This document shows positions 35,830 to 44,778 of a DNA stretch of 57,719 nt, piece after piece. The stretch comes from Bordetella parapertussis (GTDB taxonomy: Bacteria > Pseudomonadota > Gammaproteobacteria > Burkholderiales > Burkholderiaceae_C). How positions within the stretch are numbered: position 1 is the first letter of the stretch; every line of letters starts with the position of its first letter. The stretch spans positions 1-57,719 of the forward strand of contig CAMCES010000009.1 in assembly GCA_945873925.1 (NCBI GenBank), written 5' to 3'. Under the pieces are notes generated by a model. It had not been told where the DNA came from. It saw only the letters and a list, made by a program, of their open reading frames with translations, and searched no databases. The position numbers were made by a program, and so were the translations under genes.

Positions 35830-36585
35830 ATGCAGGGCTTGCGTTTGTCTTGTCTCGCCTGGGTGGTGATCCTGTTGGCCAGCCTGAGCCTGGGCTGCGC
35901 GGCCACCCCGACGGGCATGGTCGGCCATCCGCAAGACCCGTTTGAAGCCACCAACCGCAGCATCAGCGCGTTCAATGACGAACTCGACAGCAAGCTTCTC
36001 AAACCAGTGGCCATCAACTACAAACAAGCTGTGCCGGAATTGGCGCAAATCGGCGTGCGCAACTTTTTTGGCAACTTGAACGATATTTGGTCGACCCTCA
36101 ACCTGGCTTTGCAGCTCAAACCCATGGACACCGCTGAAACAGGCTTGCGGGCAACCGTCAACACCGTCTTTGGGGTGTATGGACTGATCGACTGGGGAAC
36201 CCGCATCGGCCTGCAGCGCCACAAAGCAGACTTTGGCCAAACCCTGGGGTATTGGGGTGTACCAGCCGGTCCTTATATCGTGTTGCCGGTTTTGGGTCCG
36301 TCCAATCTGCGTGATACCGCCGGTTGGGTGGTTGATAACCAGGGTGGTTTGTGGGGCGATGTCACACCAGCCTCGGTGCGTTACAGCGGAACCGCCTTGA
36401 ACTTGGTGGACAAGCGGGCCGGTTACTTGGGGTTTGACAGTCAACTGGACCAAGTGGCGCTCGACAAATACAGCTTCATTCGCGATGCCTACATACAACG
36501 CCGCCGTGCTGCCACCCAGCGGGGCAACCCGAAGAACGATGGTGCCGACGACCCGGACGGTGGTGGTCAGCGATACGACCAGTAA
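35830..36585 (+). CDS. mlaA: Outer-membrane lipoprotein MlaA (VacJ)
   Basis: 251 residues with a lipoprotein signal ending LSLGC (Cys23). The VacJ core follows: DPFEATNRSISAFNDELD (about 36), RNFFGNLNDIWSTLNLALQ (about 77), TETLG-like FGQTLGYWGVPAGPYIVLPVLGPS (about 136-159 in several short conserved blocks) and DNQGG. MlaA extracts misplaced phospholipid from the outer leaflet. Having mlaA inside the mla operon between mlaD and mlaC is usual in betaproteobacteria but not in E. coli. It begins two bases after the mlaD stop. Confidence 0.96.
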   Translation: MQGLRLSCLAWVVILLASLSLGCAATPTGMVGHPQDPFEATNRSISAFNDELDSKLLKPVAINYKQAVPELAQIGVRNFFGNLNDIWSTLNLALQLKPMDTAETGLRATVNTVFGVYGLIDWGTRIGLQRHKADFGQTLGYWGVPAGPYIVLPVLGPSNLRDTAGWVVDNQGGLWGDVTPASVRYSGTALNLVDKRAGYLGFDSQLDQVALDKYSFIRDAYIQRRRAATQRGNPKNDGADDPDGGGQRYDQ

Positions 36586-36614
36586 AGCTTTGCTATTTCT
36601 ACTAAACTGACGGC

Positions 36615-37271
36615 ATGAAGCACTACACCATCACTTCCTCGCCCCTTGCCTGGTTCGGCTGGTTACGGTGGATGGGTGTGTTCGGCATCGTTTTCTTGAG
36701 CTTGTCTGCACAGGCCCAAGAAGCCCCGGACGCGTTCATGCAGCGCCTCTCCAGCGACTTGTTGGTCACCGTCCAAAAAGACCCGGCTTTGAGGGCGGGT
36801 GACCTGCAAAAAATCGCCGCCCTGGTCGACAGCCGTTTGCTCGAGCACATCAATTTCAAACGCATGACCGCCTCTGCGGTTGGCCCGGCCTGGCGGCAAG
36901 CCACCCCCGAGCAGCAAAAACGCTTGATTGAAGAATTCAAAATTTTGCTTATGCGCTCTTACTCGGGTGCGTTGTCGCAGATCAAGGACAACTTCACCAT
37001 CGTGGTCAAACCCCATCGCGTGCAGGCCGCCGACAACGAGGTCGTGATTCGCTCCGAGTTGCGCGGTGGCAATGAGCCAATCAACATCGATTACCGTCTC
37101 GAAAAAACCCCTGACACCGCCTCCGGCTGGCGCATTTACAACTTCAATTTGCTGGGGGTTTGGTTGGTCGACAACTACCGTAGCCAGTTCGCCCAAGAGA
37201 TCAACAGCAAGGGCATCGACGGCCTGATCGCTACCTTGACCGAACGCAACAAAGCCAACAACCGCAGATGA
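36615..37271 (+). CDS. mlaC: Periplasmic phospholipid carrier MlaC
   Basis: 218 residues. A long signal peptide (hydrophobic about 18-33, cleavage near SAQAQ) precedes the MlaC/Ttg2D fold with HINFKRMTASAVGPAWRQAT (about 77-96) and LMRSYSGALSQI. It shuttles lipid between MlaA in the outer membrane and MlaD in the inner membrane. The gap of 29 bases after mlaA contains a TAAACT sequence that might serve as an internal -10 box. It overlaps mlaB by four bases. Confidence 0.95.
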   Translation: MKHYTITSSPLAWFGWLRWMGVFGIVFLSLSAQAQEAPDAFMQRLSSDLLVTVQKDPALRAGDLQKIAALVDSRLLEHINFKRMTASAVGPAWRQATPEQQKRLIEEFKILLMRSYSGALSQIKDNFTIVVKPHRVQAADNEVVIRSELRGGNEPINIDYRLEKTPDTASGWRIYNFNLLGVWLVDNYRSQFAQEINSKGIDGLIATLTERNKANNRR

Positions 37272-37555
37272 GCCAAGCCCGGTTTGCCCTGCCTAGCTTG
37301 CTCACCCATGCGCAAGCCCAAGCCTTGGCCATGCAACTGCTTCAAGCCGCGTCCAGCGGCCGCGAGCTGGAGGTCGATGCCAGCGCTTTGCAACAATTCG
37401 ATTCCTCCGCCTTGGCGGTGTTGCTCGTTGGCATGCGTGCAGCGCAAACCCAAGGGCGTGGTTTTCAAGTCCGGGGCTTGCCAGCGCGCGCACTCAACCT
37501 GGCCCAGGTCTACGGCCTCAGCGAGGTCTTGCCGTTGCAGCCCCTGACCGCCTAA
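37268..37555 (+). CDS. mlaB: STAS-domain protein MlaB
   Basis: 95 residues forming a single STAS domain with the characteristic VDASALQQFDSSALAVLLVG core (about 37-56). MlaB binds MlaF in the cytoplasm and supports activity and stability of the transporter. It ends the compact mlaFEDACB series. A 50-base gap with a possible TAGAAT -10 box (37588-37593) separates it from the next gene. Confidence 0.9.
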   Translation: MSQARFALPSLLTHAQAQALAMQLLQAASSGRELEVDASALQQFDSSALAVLLVGMRAAQTQGRGFQVRGLPARALNLAQVYGLSEVLPLQPLTA

Positions 37556-37605
37556 AACCCCGGGCTGGGGGTGCAATCACTAGCCTCTAGAATAGGCAGC
37601 TTCTC

Positions 37606-38511
37606 ATGGCCGCCATCTCCTTCCAGTCCGTCACCAAAAGCTTTGCCAATGCCCGAGGCACGCTCCAGGCGCTCGATGGTGTCAGTTTTGACATTCAGGA
37701 AGGTGAGTTTTTCGGCTTGCTCGGTCCCAACGGCGCTGGCAAAACCACCCTGATCAGTATCTTGGCTGGCTTGTTGCAAGCCAGCAGCGGACGCATCCAG
37801 GTGCAGGGCCTGGATGTGCAATCCCAGGCTTTGCAAGTCAGGCGGCTGCTGGGTGTGGTGCCCCAGGAGTTGGTGTTCGATCCCTTTTTCACGGTACGCG
37901 AAGCCCTGCGCTTTCAGGCCGGTTATTTCGGCATCAACAACAACGGCGCCTGGCTCGATGAGTTGCTCGAATACCTGGGGCTGGCCGACAAGGCCAACCA
38001 CAACATGCGCCAACTCTCCGGCGGTATGAAGCGACGCGTGTTGGTGGCGCAAGCCCTGGCCCACAAACCGCCTGTCATCGTGCTCGATGAGCCCACCGCT
38101 GGCGTGGACGTGGAGTTGCGCCAAACCCTTTGGCAGTTCATTGCGCGCTTGAACCGCGAGGGCCACACCGTGCTCTTGACCACCCACTATTTGGAGGAAG
38201 CCGAGGCGCTGTGTTCGCGCATCGCCATGCTCAAGCAAGGCCGGGTGGTGGCCTTGGACAACACCAGCACCTTGCTGAAAAACGCGTCCAGCAATGTGCT
38301 GCGTTTCAAAATTGACGATCAACTGCCCGCCGAATTGGCCGCCCAAGCGCGCATCACTGGGCGCATCGTGCAGTTCCCAGCCAACGACGCGGCGCAAATC
38401 GAGCATTACCTGGCGGCGGTGCGCAGCGCCGGTTTGCAAGCGCAAGACGTGGAAATCCGCAAAGCCGATTTGGAAGACGTGTTTTTGGACGTCATGGGGG
38501 CCGCATCATGA
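37606..38511 (+). CDS. yadG: ABC transporter ATP-binding protein, YadG-like
   Basis: 301 residues. The ABC motifs are GPNGAGKTT (about 38), LSGGMKRR (about 137) and IVLDEPTAGVD (about 157). A C-terminal domain of about 75 residues follows the ABC core, as in the DrrA/YadG-type exporters. It pairs with the ABC-2 permease encoded next, overlapping by four bases. Substrate unknown; location after mla and before murA suggests an envelope molecule, but this is inference. Confidence 0.88.
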   Translation: MAAISFQSVTKSFANARGTLQALDGVSFDIQEGEFFGLLGPNGAGKTTLISILAGLLQASSGRIQVQGLDVQSQALQVRRLLGVVPQELVFDPFFTVREALRFQAGYFGINNNGAWLDELLEYLGLADKANHNMRQLSGGMKRRVLVAQALAHKPPVIVLDEPTAGVDVELRQTLWQFIARLNREGHTVLLTTHYLEEAEALCSRIAMLKQGRVVALDNTSTLLKNASSNVLRFKIDDQLPAELAAQARITGRIVQFPANDAAQIEHYLAAVRSAGLQAQDVEIRKADLEDVFLDVMGAAS

Positions 38512-39263
38512 TCGGTTGGCAAGCCCTGTTTTACAAAGAGGTGCTGCGATTTTGGAAGGTCAGTGCGCAGACCATCGCCGCGCCCGTGTTGACCGCTTTG
38601 TTGTACATGCTGATCTTTGGACATTTGCTCGAGGGCCGTGTCACCGTCTATGACAGCGTGAGCTACACCGCGTTTTTGGTGCCTGGGTTGGTGATGATGA
38701 GTTTGTTGCAAAACGCGTTTGCCAACAGCTCGTCTTCCATGGTGCAAAGCAAGATGATGGGCAACCTGGTGTTCATCATGCTCACGCCCTTGGGTCCCTG
38801 GAGCTGGTTTGCTGCTTATGTGTTGGCTGCCACGGTGCGTGGTGTGGTGGTCGGTTTGGGTGTGTTGCTGGTCACCATGTGGCTTGCGCCGCTCAGCGTG
38901 GTGGCACCGGTGTGGATACTGGTGTTTGCTTTTTTAGGTGCTGCGATGCTGGGCACTCTCGGGCTGATTGCCGGTTTGTGGGCAGACAAGTTTGACCAGA
39001 TGTCCTCGTTTCAAAATTTCCTCATCACACCCATGACGTTTTTGAGCGGCGTGTTTTATTCCATCCATTCTCTGCCGCCGTTTTGGCAACAGGTGAGCCA
39101 TCTCAACCCGTTTTTCTACATGATCGACGGCTTTCGCTTTGGCTTTTTTGGCGTGAGCGATGTCTCGCCTTGGCTGAGTTTGGCGCTGGTGGGTGGCGCA
39201 TTTGTGTTGGTGGCTGGCTTGGCGCTGCATTTGTTGCGCATTGGCTACAAGATTCGAGGTTGA
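38508..39263 (+). CDS. yadH: ABC-2 type permease, YadH-like
   Basis: 251 residues with about six membrane helices, including FLVPGLVMMSLLQNAFANSS (about 54-73) and the LITPMTFLSGVFYSIHSLP segment (about 171-189) that is typical of ABC-2 permeases. It overlaps the ATPase gene and is followed three bases later by the BolA-family gene, a gene order conserved in Burkholderiales. Confidence 0.88.
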   Translation: MIGWQALFYKEVLRFWKVSAQTIAAPVLTALLYMLIFGHLLEGRVTVYDSVSYTAFLVPGLVMMSLLQNAFANSSSSMVQSKMMGNLVFIMLTPLGPWSWFAAYVLAATVRGVVVGLGVLLVTMWLAPLSVVAPVWILVFAFLGAAMLGTLGLIAGLWADKFDQMSSFQNFLITPMTFLSGVFYSIHSLPPFWQQVSHLNPFFYMIDGFRFGFFGVSDVSPWLSLALVGGAFVLVAGLALHLLRIGYKIRG

Positions 39264-39266
39264 AAC

Positions 39267-39506
39267 ATGACCGCAGACCAAATTGAAACCATGATTGCCG
39301 CAGGACTGCCCTGCGAACACCTGCATGTCGAGGGTGATGGCCGCCATTGGTTCGCCACGATTGTCAGTACCGAGTTTGACGGCCTGCGCCCGATTCAGCG
39401 CCACCAAAAAGTCTACGCAACCCTTGGCCACACCATGGCCAATGACGATGTCCATGCCTTGTCGATGAAAACCTTCACCCCCGCCGAATGGAAGGCGCAG
39501 GCCTGA
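39267..39506 (+). CDS. ibaG: BolA-family protein IbaG
   Basis: 79 residues forming one BolA domain: LPCEHLHVEGDGRHWFATIV (about 14-33) and RHQKVYATLG followed by HALSMKTFTP at the end. BolA proteins bind [2Fe-2S] clusters with monothiol glutaredoxins. IbaG is classically encoded just before murA, as here. It lies 15 bases upstream of murA. Confidence 0.93.
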   Translation: MTADQIETMIAAGLPCEHLHVEGDGRHWFATIVSTEFDGLRPIQRHQKVYATLGHTMANDDVHALSMKTFTPAEWKAQA

Positions 39507-39521
39507 GCGGCCTGACACGCT

Positions 39522-40799
39522 ATGGACAAATTGCTTATTCGCGGCGGTCGTTCCTTGAACGGCAAGGTCGCCATTGCGGGCGCTAAAAACGCGGCGCTGC
39601 CCGAGTTGTGCGCCGCGCTCTTGACCGCCGACACGCTCACCCTCGCCAATGTGCCGCGTTTGCAAGACGTGTCCACCATGGTCAAGCTGATTCGCCACAT
39701 GGGCGTGAGCGCCGAGCGCAACGACGCCGGTGACATGGTGTTGAACGCAGGCAGCTTGCACAGCCCTGAAGCGCCTTATGAGTTGGTGAAAACCATGCGC
39801 GCCTCGGTCTTGGCGCTGGGCCCTTTGTTGGCCCGCTTTGGCCATGCCAAGGTGTCCTTGCCCGGCGGTTGCGCGATCGGCACCCGGCCGGTGGACCAGC
39901 ACATCAAAGGCCTGCAAGCCATGGGTGCGGTCATTGACCTCGAACAAGGCTACATGGTGGCGCGTTTGAAAGACGGTCGCAGCCGTTTGAAAGGCGCGCG
40001 CATCGCCACCGATATGGTGACCGTGACAGGGACTGAAAATTTCCTCATGGCCGCCGTCTTGGCCGAGGGCGAAACCGTGTTGGAAAACGCGGCCCAAGAG
40101 CCTGAGATTCCCGACTTGGCCGAGCTGCTGATTGCCATGGGCGCAAAGATCGAAGGCCACGGCACCAGCCGCATCCAGATCCAAGGCGTTGAACAATTGC
40201 ATGGCGCGAACCACAGCGTGGTGGCCGATCGGATCGAGGCGGGTACGTTTTTGTGCGCGGTGGCGGCCACCGGCGGCGACGTGGTGTTGCAGCACGCACG
40301 TGGCGATCACCTCGAAGCGGTGATCGACAAGCTGCGTGACGCTGGTGTGCAGATCGAAGCCGTGATGGGTGGCCTGCGAGTCAAGGCCGAGGGCCCAGCC
40401 TTTGCGCAGCTCAGGGCGCAGAGTTTTCGCACCACCGAATACCCAGGTTTTCCCACCGACATGCAGGCCCAGTTCATGGTGCTCAACGCGGTGTCGCAAG
40501 GCAGCGCCAAAGTGACAGAAACGATTTTTGAAAACCGCTTCATGCATGTCAACGAACTGCTGCGCTTGGGCGCGCGCATCCAAATCGACGGCAAGGTGGC
40601 GATGGTCGAGGGTGTTGCCAAGCTCTCGGGCGCGACGGTCATGGCCACCGATTTACGCGCCTCGGCCAGCCTGGTGATCGCTGGTTTGGTCGCCACGGGC
40701 GAGACCACGGTCGACAGGATTTACCATCTCGACCGCGGCTACGACCGCATGGAAGACAAACTGCGCGCCTTGGGCGCGGACATCGAAAGAAGCCGATGA
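39522..40799 (+). CDS. murA: UDP-N-acetylglucosamine 1-carboxyvinyltransferase MurA
   Basis: 425 residues. This is the first committed step of peptidoglycan synthesis: transfer of enolpyruvate from PEP to UDP-GlcNAc. The N-terminal KNAALPE segment (Lys22) and the active-site cysteine in LPGGCAIGTRP (Cys117) are present, so it should be sensitive to fosfomycin-type inhibition like other Cys-type MurA enzymes. The stop overlaps hisG as ATGA. Confidence 0.98.
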   Translation: MDKLLIRGGRSLNGKVAIAGAKNAALPELCAALLTADTLTLANVPRLQDVSTMVKLIRHMGVSAERNDAGDMVLNAGSLHSPEAPYELVKTMRASVLALGPLLARFGHAKVSLPGGCAIGTRPVDQHIKGLQAMGAVIDLEQGYMVARLKDGRSRLKGARIATDMVTVTGTENFLMAAVLAEGETVLENAAQEPEIPDLAELLIAMGAKIEGHGTSRIQIQGVEQLHGANHSVVADRIEAGTFLCAVAATGGDVVLQHARGDHLEAVIDKLRDAGVQIEAVMGGLRVKAEGPAFAQLRAQSFRTTEYPGFPTDMQAQFMVLNAVSQGSAKVTETIFENRFMHVNELLRLGARIQIDGKVAMVEGVAKLSGATVMATDLRASASLVIAGLVATGETTVDRIYHLDRGYDRMEDKLRALGADIERSR

Positions 40800-41440
40800 G
40801 CATCACGCTGGCGCTGTCCAAAGGACGCATCTTTGACGAAACCTTGCCGCTGCTCAAAGCCGCGGGCATCGAGGTGCTGGAAGACCCAGAGAAGTCGCGC
40901 AAGCTGATTTTGCCGACCAACCAAGCCAGCTTGCGTGTCGTGCTGGTGCGTGCCTCGGACGTGCCTACCTATGTGGAATACGGTGGCGCGGACATGGGCG
41001 TGGCCGGTTTGGACACGCTCATCGAGCACGGCAGTGCTGGGCTTTATCAACCGCTTGATTTGAAGATTGCGCGTTGCCGCATGAGCGTGGCGGTGCCGCA
41101 AGGCTTTGACTACGCCGCTGCGGTCAAGCAAGGGGCGCGTTTGCGCGTGGCCACCAAGTACGTGGCTATTGCCCGCGACTTCTTTGCCGCCAAAGGTGTG
41201 CATGTGGACCTGGTCAAGCTCTATGGCAGCATGGAACTCGCGCCGCTGACCGGCATGGCCGACGCCATTGTTGACTTGGTGTCGACGGGCAGCACCTTGA
41301 AAGCCAACCACCTGATCGAGGTTGAGCGCATCATGGACATCAGCTCACGGCTGGTGGTCAACCAAGCCTCGATGAAACTCAAGACCGCTGACATCCGTCG
41401 CCTGATCGACACCTTTGACCAGGCGATTTGCCAACGCTGA
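40796..41440 (+). CDS. hisG: ATP phosphoribosyltransferase, short form HisG
   Basis: 214 residues, the short form that lacks the C-terminal histidine-sensing domain and needs the regulatory partner HisZ. Signatures are LALSKGRIFDETLPLL (about 4-19), YGGADMGVAGLDTLIEHG (about 61-78) and the PRPP loop DAIVDLVSTGSTLK (about 157-170). It catalyses the first step of histidine synthesis. hisZ is not in the window. It overlaps murA and is followed 30 bases later by hisD. Confidence 0.97.
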   Translation: MSITLALSKGRIFDETLPLLKAAGIEVLEDPEKSRKLILPTNQASLRVVLVRASDVPTYVEYGGADMGVAGLDTLIEHGSAGLYQPLDLKIARCRMSVAVPQGFDYAAAVKQGARLRVATKYVAIARDFFAAKGVHVDLVKLYGSMELAPLTGMADAIVDLVSTGSTLKANHLIEVERIMDISSRLVVNQASMKLKTADIRRLIDTFDQAICQR

Positions 41441-41470
41441 CACCTTCTGTTTTCAACCAGCCGCCACGCC

Positions 41471-42811
41471 ATGCCCGCCCGCCCGCTTCGCCTGTCCACT
41501 GCCCAAGCCGACTTTGAAACACAGTTTCAACAGCGCTTGCATTGGTCTGCCGACACCGACGCAGCCATCGAGCAGCGGGTTGCTGATATCTTGGCCGATG
41601 TCAAGCAGCGCGGCGACGCCGCGGTGCTGGCGTACACCGAGCGTTTTGACGGCTTGAAGGCCGCCAACATGACCGATTTGGAGCTGACCCAGGCGGAGCT
41701 CAAAGCGGCTTTCGAGGGCCTGCCCACCGACCAACGCGAGGCTTTGCAAGCCGCTGCCGCCCGCGTCCGCAGCTACCACGAGGCGCAGAAAAAAGCCTCG
41801 GGCGAGAGCTGGACTTACCGCGATGCCGACGGCAGTTTGCTCGGTCAAAAAGTCACACCGCTTGACCGTGTGGGCATTTACGTGCCCGGTGGCAAAGCCG
41901 CTTACCCCTCCAGCGTCTTGATGAACGCCATCCCCGCGCACGTGGCCGGTGTCGGCGAGATCATCATGGTCGTGCCCACCCCCGCCAAAGACCGCAACGC
42001 AGCAGGCGCTGCGCAAGGTGAGAAGAACCCGCTGGTGTTGGCCGCTGCGTATGTGGCGGGGGTCACCCGTGCCTTCACCATCGGTGGCGCACAGGCCGTG
42101 GCGGCGCTTGCCTACGGCACCGCCACCGTGCCTGCGGTCGACAAAATCACCGGCCCCGGTAACGCCTACGTGGCGGCTGCCAAGCGCCGGGTGTTTGGCA
42201 CGGTCGGCATCGACATGATCGCCGGGCCTTCAGAGATTTTGGTGTTGGCCGATGGCAGCACGCCGGCTGACTGGGTGGCGATGGATTTGTTCAGCCAAGC
42301 CGAGCATGATGAATTGGCGCAAAGCATTTTGCTGTGCCCCGATGTCGCTTACATCGATGCGGTGCAGGCGTCGATTGACAAACTGCTGCCCGAGATGCCG
42401 CGCAAAGACATCATCGCCGCGTCTCTGAATGGCCGTGGTGCCTTGATTCACACCCGCAGCATGCAAGAGGCGTGCGACATCAGCAACCGCATCGCGCCCG
42501 AGCACCTGGAGGTGTCGAGCAACGACCCGCACCGTTGGGAGCCGCTGCTCAAACATGCGGGCGCGATCTTCTTAGGCGCGTTCACCAGCGAGAGCTTGGG
42601 TGACTATTGCGCTGGCCCCAACCACGTGCTGCCGACTTCAGGCACTGCGCGGTTTAGCTCGCCGCTGGGTGTCTATGACTTTCAAAAGCGCAGCAGCCTG
42701 ATCGAGGTCAGCGAGCAGGGTGCCCAAACCTTGGGGCGCATCGCCTCTGTGCTGGCGCATGGCGAGGGCTTGCAAGCGCATGCACGTGCCGCGGAAATGC
42801 GCTTGAAGTAA
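41471..42811 (+). CDS. hisD: Histidinol dehydrogenase
   Basis: 446 residues. It oxidises histidinol to histidine in two NAD-dependent steps. The family blocks GIYVPGGKAAYPSSVLMNAI (about 136-155), ITGPGNAYVAAAKR, the zinc-binding region SQAEHDE with the catalytic histidine, and NHVLPTSGTARFSSPLGVYD are present. It is the last gene of the plus-strand series. The other his genes expected to follow (hisC, hisB) are absent; an inverted-repeat region and opposite-strand genes come instead. Confidence 0.98.
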   Translation: MPARPLRLSTAQADFETQFQQRLHWSADTDAAIEQRVADILADVKQRGDAAVLAYTERFDGLKAANMTDLELTQAELKAAFEGLPTDQREALQAAAARVRSYHEAQKKASGESWTYRDADGSLLGQKVTPLDRVGIYVPGGKAAYPSSVLMNAIPAHVAGVGEIIMVVPTPAKDRNAAGAAQGEKNPLVLAAAYVAGVTRAFTIGGAQAVAALAYGTATVPAVDKITGPGNAYVAAAKRRVFGTVGIDMIAGPSEILVLADGSTPADWVAMDLFSQAEHDELAQSILLCPDVAYIDAVQASIDKLLPEMPRKDIIAASLNGRGALIHTRSMQEACDISNRIAPEHLEVSSNDPHRWEPLLKHAGAIFLGAFTSESLGDYCAGPNHVLPTSGTARFSSPLGVYDFQKRSSLIEVSEQGAQTLGRIASVLAHGEGLQAHARAAEMRLK

Positions 42812-42816
42812 AAGGC

Positions 42817-42875
42817 GACCGTCCCCGGCGCAACAGGGCGCGCCCCTTAAACCGGAGCTATGAGCGGGGACGGTC
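42817..42875. repeat. 11-bp inverted repeat with a 37-base spacer after hisD
   Basis: GACCGTCCCCG (42817-42827) and its exact complement CGGGGACGGTC (42865-42875) flank a spacer that itself holds the palindrome GGGCGCGCCC. The element starts six bases after the hisD stop. It may end the hisD transcript, or be a REP/MITE-like unit of the sort mobilised by Y1 transposases such as the one at 26.7 kb. No T run is seen on the plus strand. Confidence 0.6.
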
Positions 42876-42877
42876 TG

Positions 42878-42929
42878 AAACCACAACTTGTTTCTCCCGC
42901 CCAGCTTGAATCGGGTGCAAGTGGGGTTT
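42878..42929. repeat. second, imperfect inverted repeat at the hisD / ABC transporter junction
   Basis: AAACCACAACTTG (42878-42890) pairs with CAAGTGGGGTTT (42918-42929), with one bulge and one mismatch. It lies directly beyond the first repeat, 11 bases before the stop codon side of the convergent ABC transporter gene. It may act as that gene's terminator. Confidence 0.4.
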
Positions 42930-42939
42930 CTTGAGCCCG

Positions 42940-44772
42940 TCAGTGACTGACCTGCAGCACATGGCTCTTGATGCTGCCTTCAGACACATTCACCAATTGC
43001 CACAATCGCTGGTGGTAAGCCGCTACGCTCGGGCGGTGTGCCACCGATACCAAGGCACCGCGTTGACGCATCACCATCTGCAGCAAACGCTCGTAGATCA
43101 GTTTTTCGGAAGCCTCGTCCAAGGCACTGGTTGCTTCGTCCGCAAACACCCAGCTTGGCTGCTTCAAAAACACCCGCGCCATGGCCAAACGCTGGGCCTC
43201 GCCACCGGAGAGCTGCTGACTCCATTGCCCGACTTGATCGAGCTGCGAGCACAGGTTGGGCAGCAGGGCTTGCACCAACGCTTGTTGCATTTGCTCATCG
43301 GTAAATGTGTCGACCGAGTTGGGATAGCTCAGGGCGTTGCGCAAACTGCCCTCAGGGAAGTAGGGGCGCTGCGGAATGAACACCGCGTCAGGCGGCAAAC
43401 GGATGGCATCCGAGATTGCCAAGGGCTGGTGGTTCGTGTCCCAGCCACGCACATAAGGCCAAATGCCTGCCAGCACCCGAAGCAAAGTCGATTTGCCACT
43501 GCCCGAGGGGCCGCGAATCAGCACCGAGTCACCCGCGCTGACTTGCAACACCACATCGTCGAGCAAAACCGTGCGGTCAGGTAAGGTGATGGTCAGGGCC
43601 GAGGTCAAGAGATCGGTGGCCGCCGGGCTGTCATTGCTGGGGGGTTGAACCACGGCAAACGAGATCGCCCGCAGGGTCTCCATTTGGGTCAAGAACACGC
43701 TCAAGCGTTGGGTGGTGGCCGACCAACTGGCCAGGCGGCTGTAGTTATTCACGATCCAACTCAGCGATTCTTGGACCTGGCCAAAGGCTGAGGAAATTTG
43801 CATCAACTGGCCCAGTTGAATGGCGCCTGAAAAAAAACGGGGTGCGGCAACGATGATCGGAAACACCACCGCGGCTTGGCCGTAGCCAGAGCTGAACCAG
43901 GTGTATTGCTTTTGCACCTTGAGCAATTGCATGAAGTTGCCCACCACCGCTTTGAAGTTTTTTTGCAAGGACTGGTTTTCAAAAGCAGCGCCTCGGTCCA
44001 TGGCAATGGCTTCGCTGTACTCACGCACCCGCATCAGCTGGTGCCGAAAATTGGCCTCCAAGCGTTGCTGCGCGAAATTCAAGGGGGCCATCCGGCGGCC
44101 AATGAAATGCCCCAGGATACTGCCAAAAAACGCATAGAGCAGGGCAATCCAAACCATGAAGCCTGGCAACTCGTATTCATCGCCCTGCCAGGTAAAGCCA
44201 AAGCTGCCTGACAAGACCCACAAAATGCCCACAAAACTGGCCAAGGTCACCAAGGCGTCGAGCAGGCCTAGGCTCAAACCCAGGGTGTCAGCGGTGAAGA
44301 GTTGGATGTCTTCTTGTATGCGCTGGTCTGGGTTGTCAGAGCCGTTCATGCTCTCTTGATGTTGCATCGATTGGCGCAATTCGATTTGGTGGAAGATTTG
44401 GTTCGTGGTCCAGCGCTGTAAAAAATCTTGGGTCATCCAAGCCCGCCAACGCACCTGCAGCAGTTGCGTGAGGTAGAAGCGGTAAACCGCCACCACGATG
44501 AACGCGCCAGCCAGCTGGGCGAACACCAGCAACTGGGCCCAAAAAACCGGTTCATCCCGGTTTTGCAAGGCGTCGTAAAACACCCGGTTCCAGTCATTGA
44601 GCATCACCAACACATAGACCATGCCCAGGTTCAAGGCGATGCAAGCGAGCAACAGGGCGCAGGCCGACCAGCGTTGCTCAGAGCGGAAATAAGGCAGAGA
44701 CAGCCACCAGACATTGCGCAAATGCAAGCGGGTTTTTTGCCACATGGCACGAAAGGGATTGGACAAACGCAT
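42940..44772 (-). CDS. ABC transporter, fused permease and ATPase, SbmA/BacA/YddA type
   Basis: 610 residues. The N-terminal permease (about 1-330) has about six membrane helices of the ABC_membrane_2 type (SDNPDQRIQEDIQLFTADTL near 150 is the conserved cytoplasmic loop). The C-terminal ATPase has GPSGSGKSTLL (about 415), LSGGEAQR (about 525) and VFADEATSALDE (about 545). Relatives import peptides or vitamin B12, or handle fatty acyl chains; the substrate here is not evident. It follows the nucleotidase gene by six bases, at the end of the gsp run. Confidence 0.88.
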   Translation of the reverse strand: MRLSNPFRAMWQKTRLHLRNVWWLSLPYFRSEQRWSACALLLACIALNLGMVYVLVMLNDWNRVFYDALQNRDEPVFWAQLLVFAQLAGAFIVVAVYRFYLTQLLQVRWRAWMTQDFLQRWTTNQIFHQIELRQSMQHQESMNGSDNPDQRIQEDIQLFTADTLGLSLGLLDALVTLASFVGILWVLSGSFGFTWQGDEYELPGFMVWIALLYAFFGSILGHFIGRRMAPLNFAQQRLEANFRHQLMRVREYSEAIAMDRGAAFENQSLQKNFKAVVGNFMQLLKVQKQYTWFSSGYGQAAVVFPIIVAAPRFFSGAIQLGQLMQISSAFGQVQESLSWIVNNYSRLASWSATTQRLSVFLTQMETLRAISFAVVQPPSNDSPAATDLLTSALTITLPDRTVLLDDVVLQVSAGDSVLIRGPSGSGKSTLLRVLAGIWPYVRGWDTNHQPLAISDAIRLPPDAVFIPQRPYFPEGSLRNALSYPNSVDTFTDEQMQQALVQALLPNLCSQLDQVGQWSQQLSGGEAQRLAMARVFLKQPSWVFADEATSALDEASEKLIYERLLQMVMRQRGALVSVAHRPSVAAYHQRLWQLVNVSEGSIKSHVLQVSH

Positions 44773-44778
44773 GAAGAC

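Noticed and set aside
38934..40583. 549-codon open frame antisense to yadH, ibaG and murA
   Set aside because: Same reason: the opposite strand carries murA with its active-site cysteine motif and the frame has no protein-like features.
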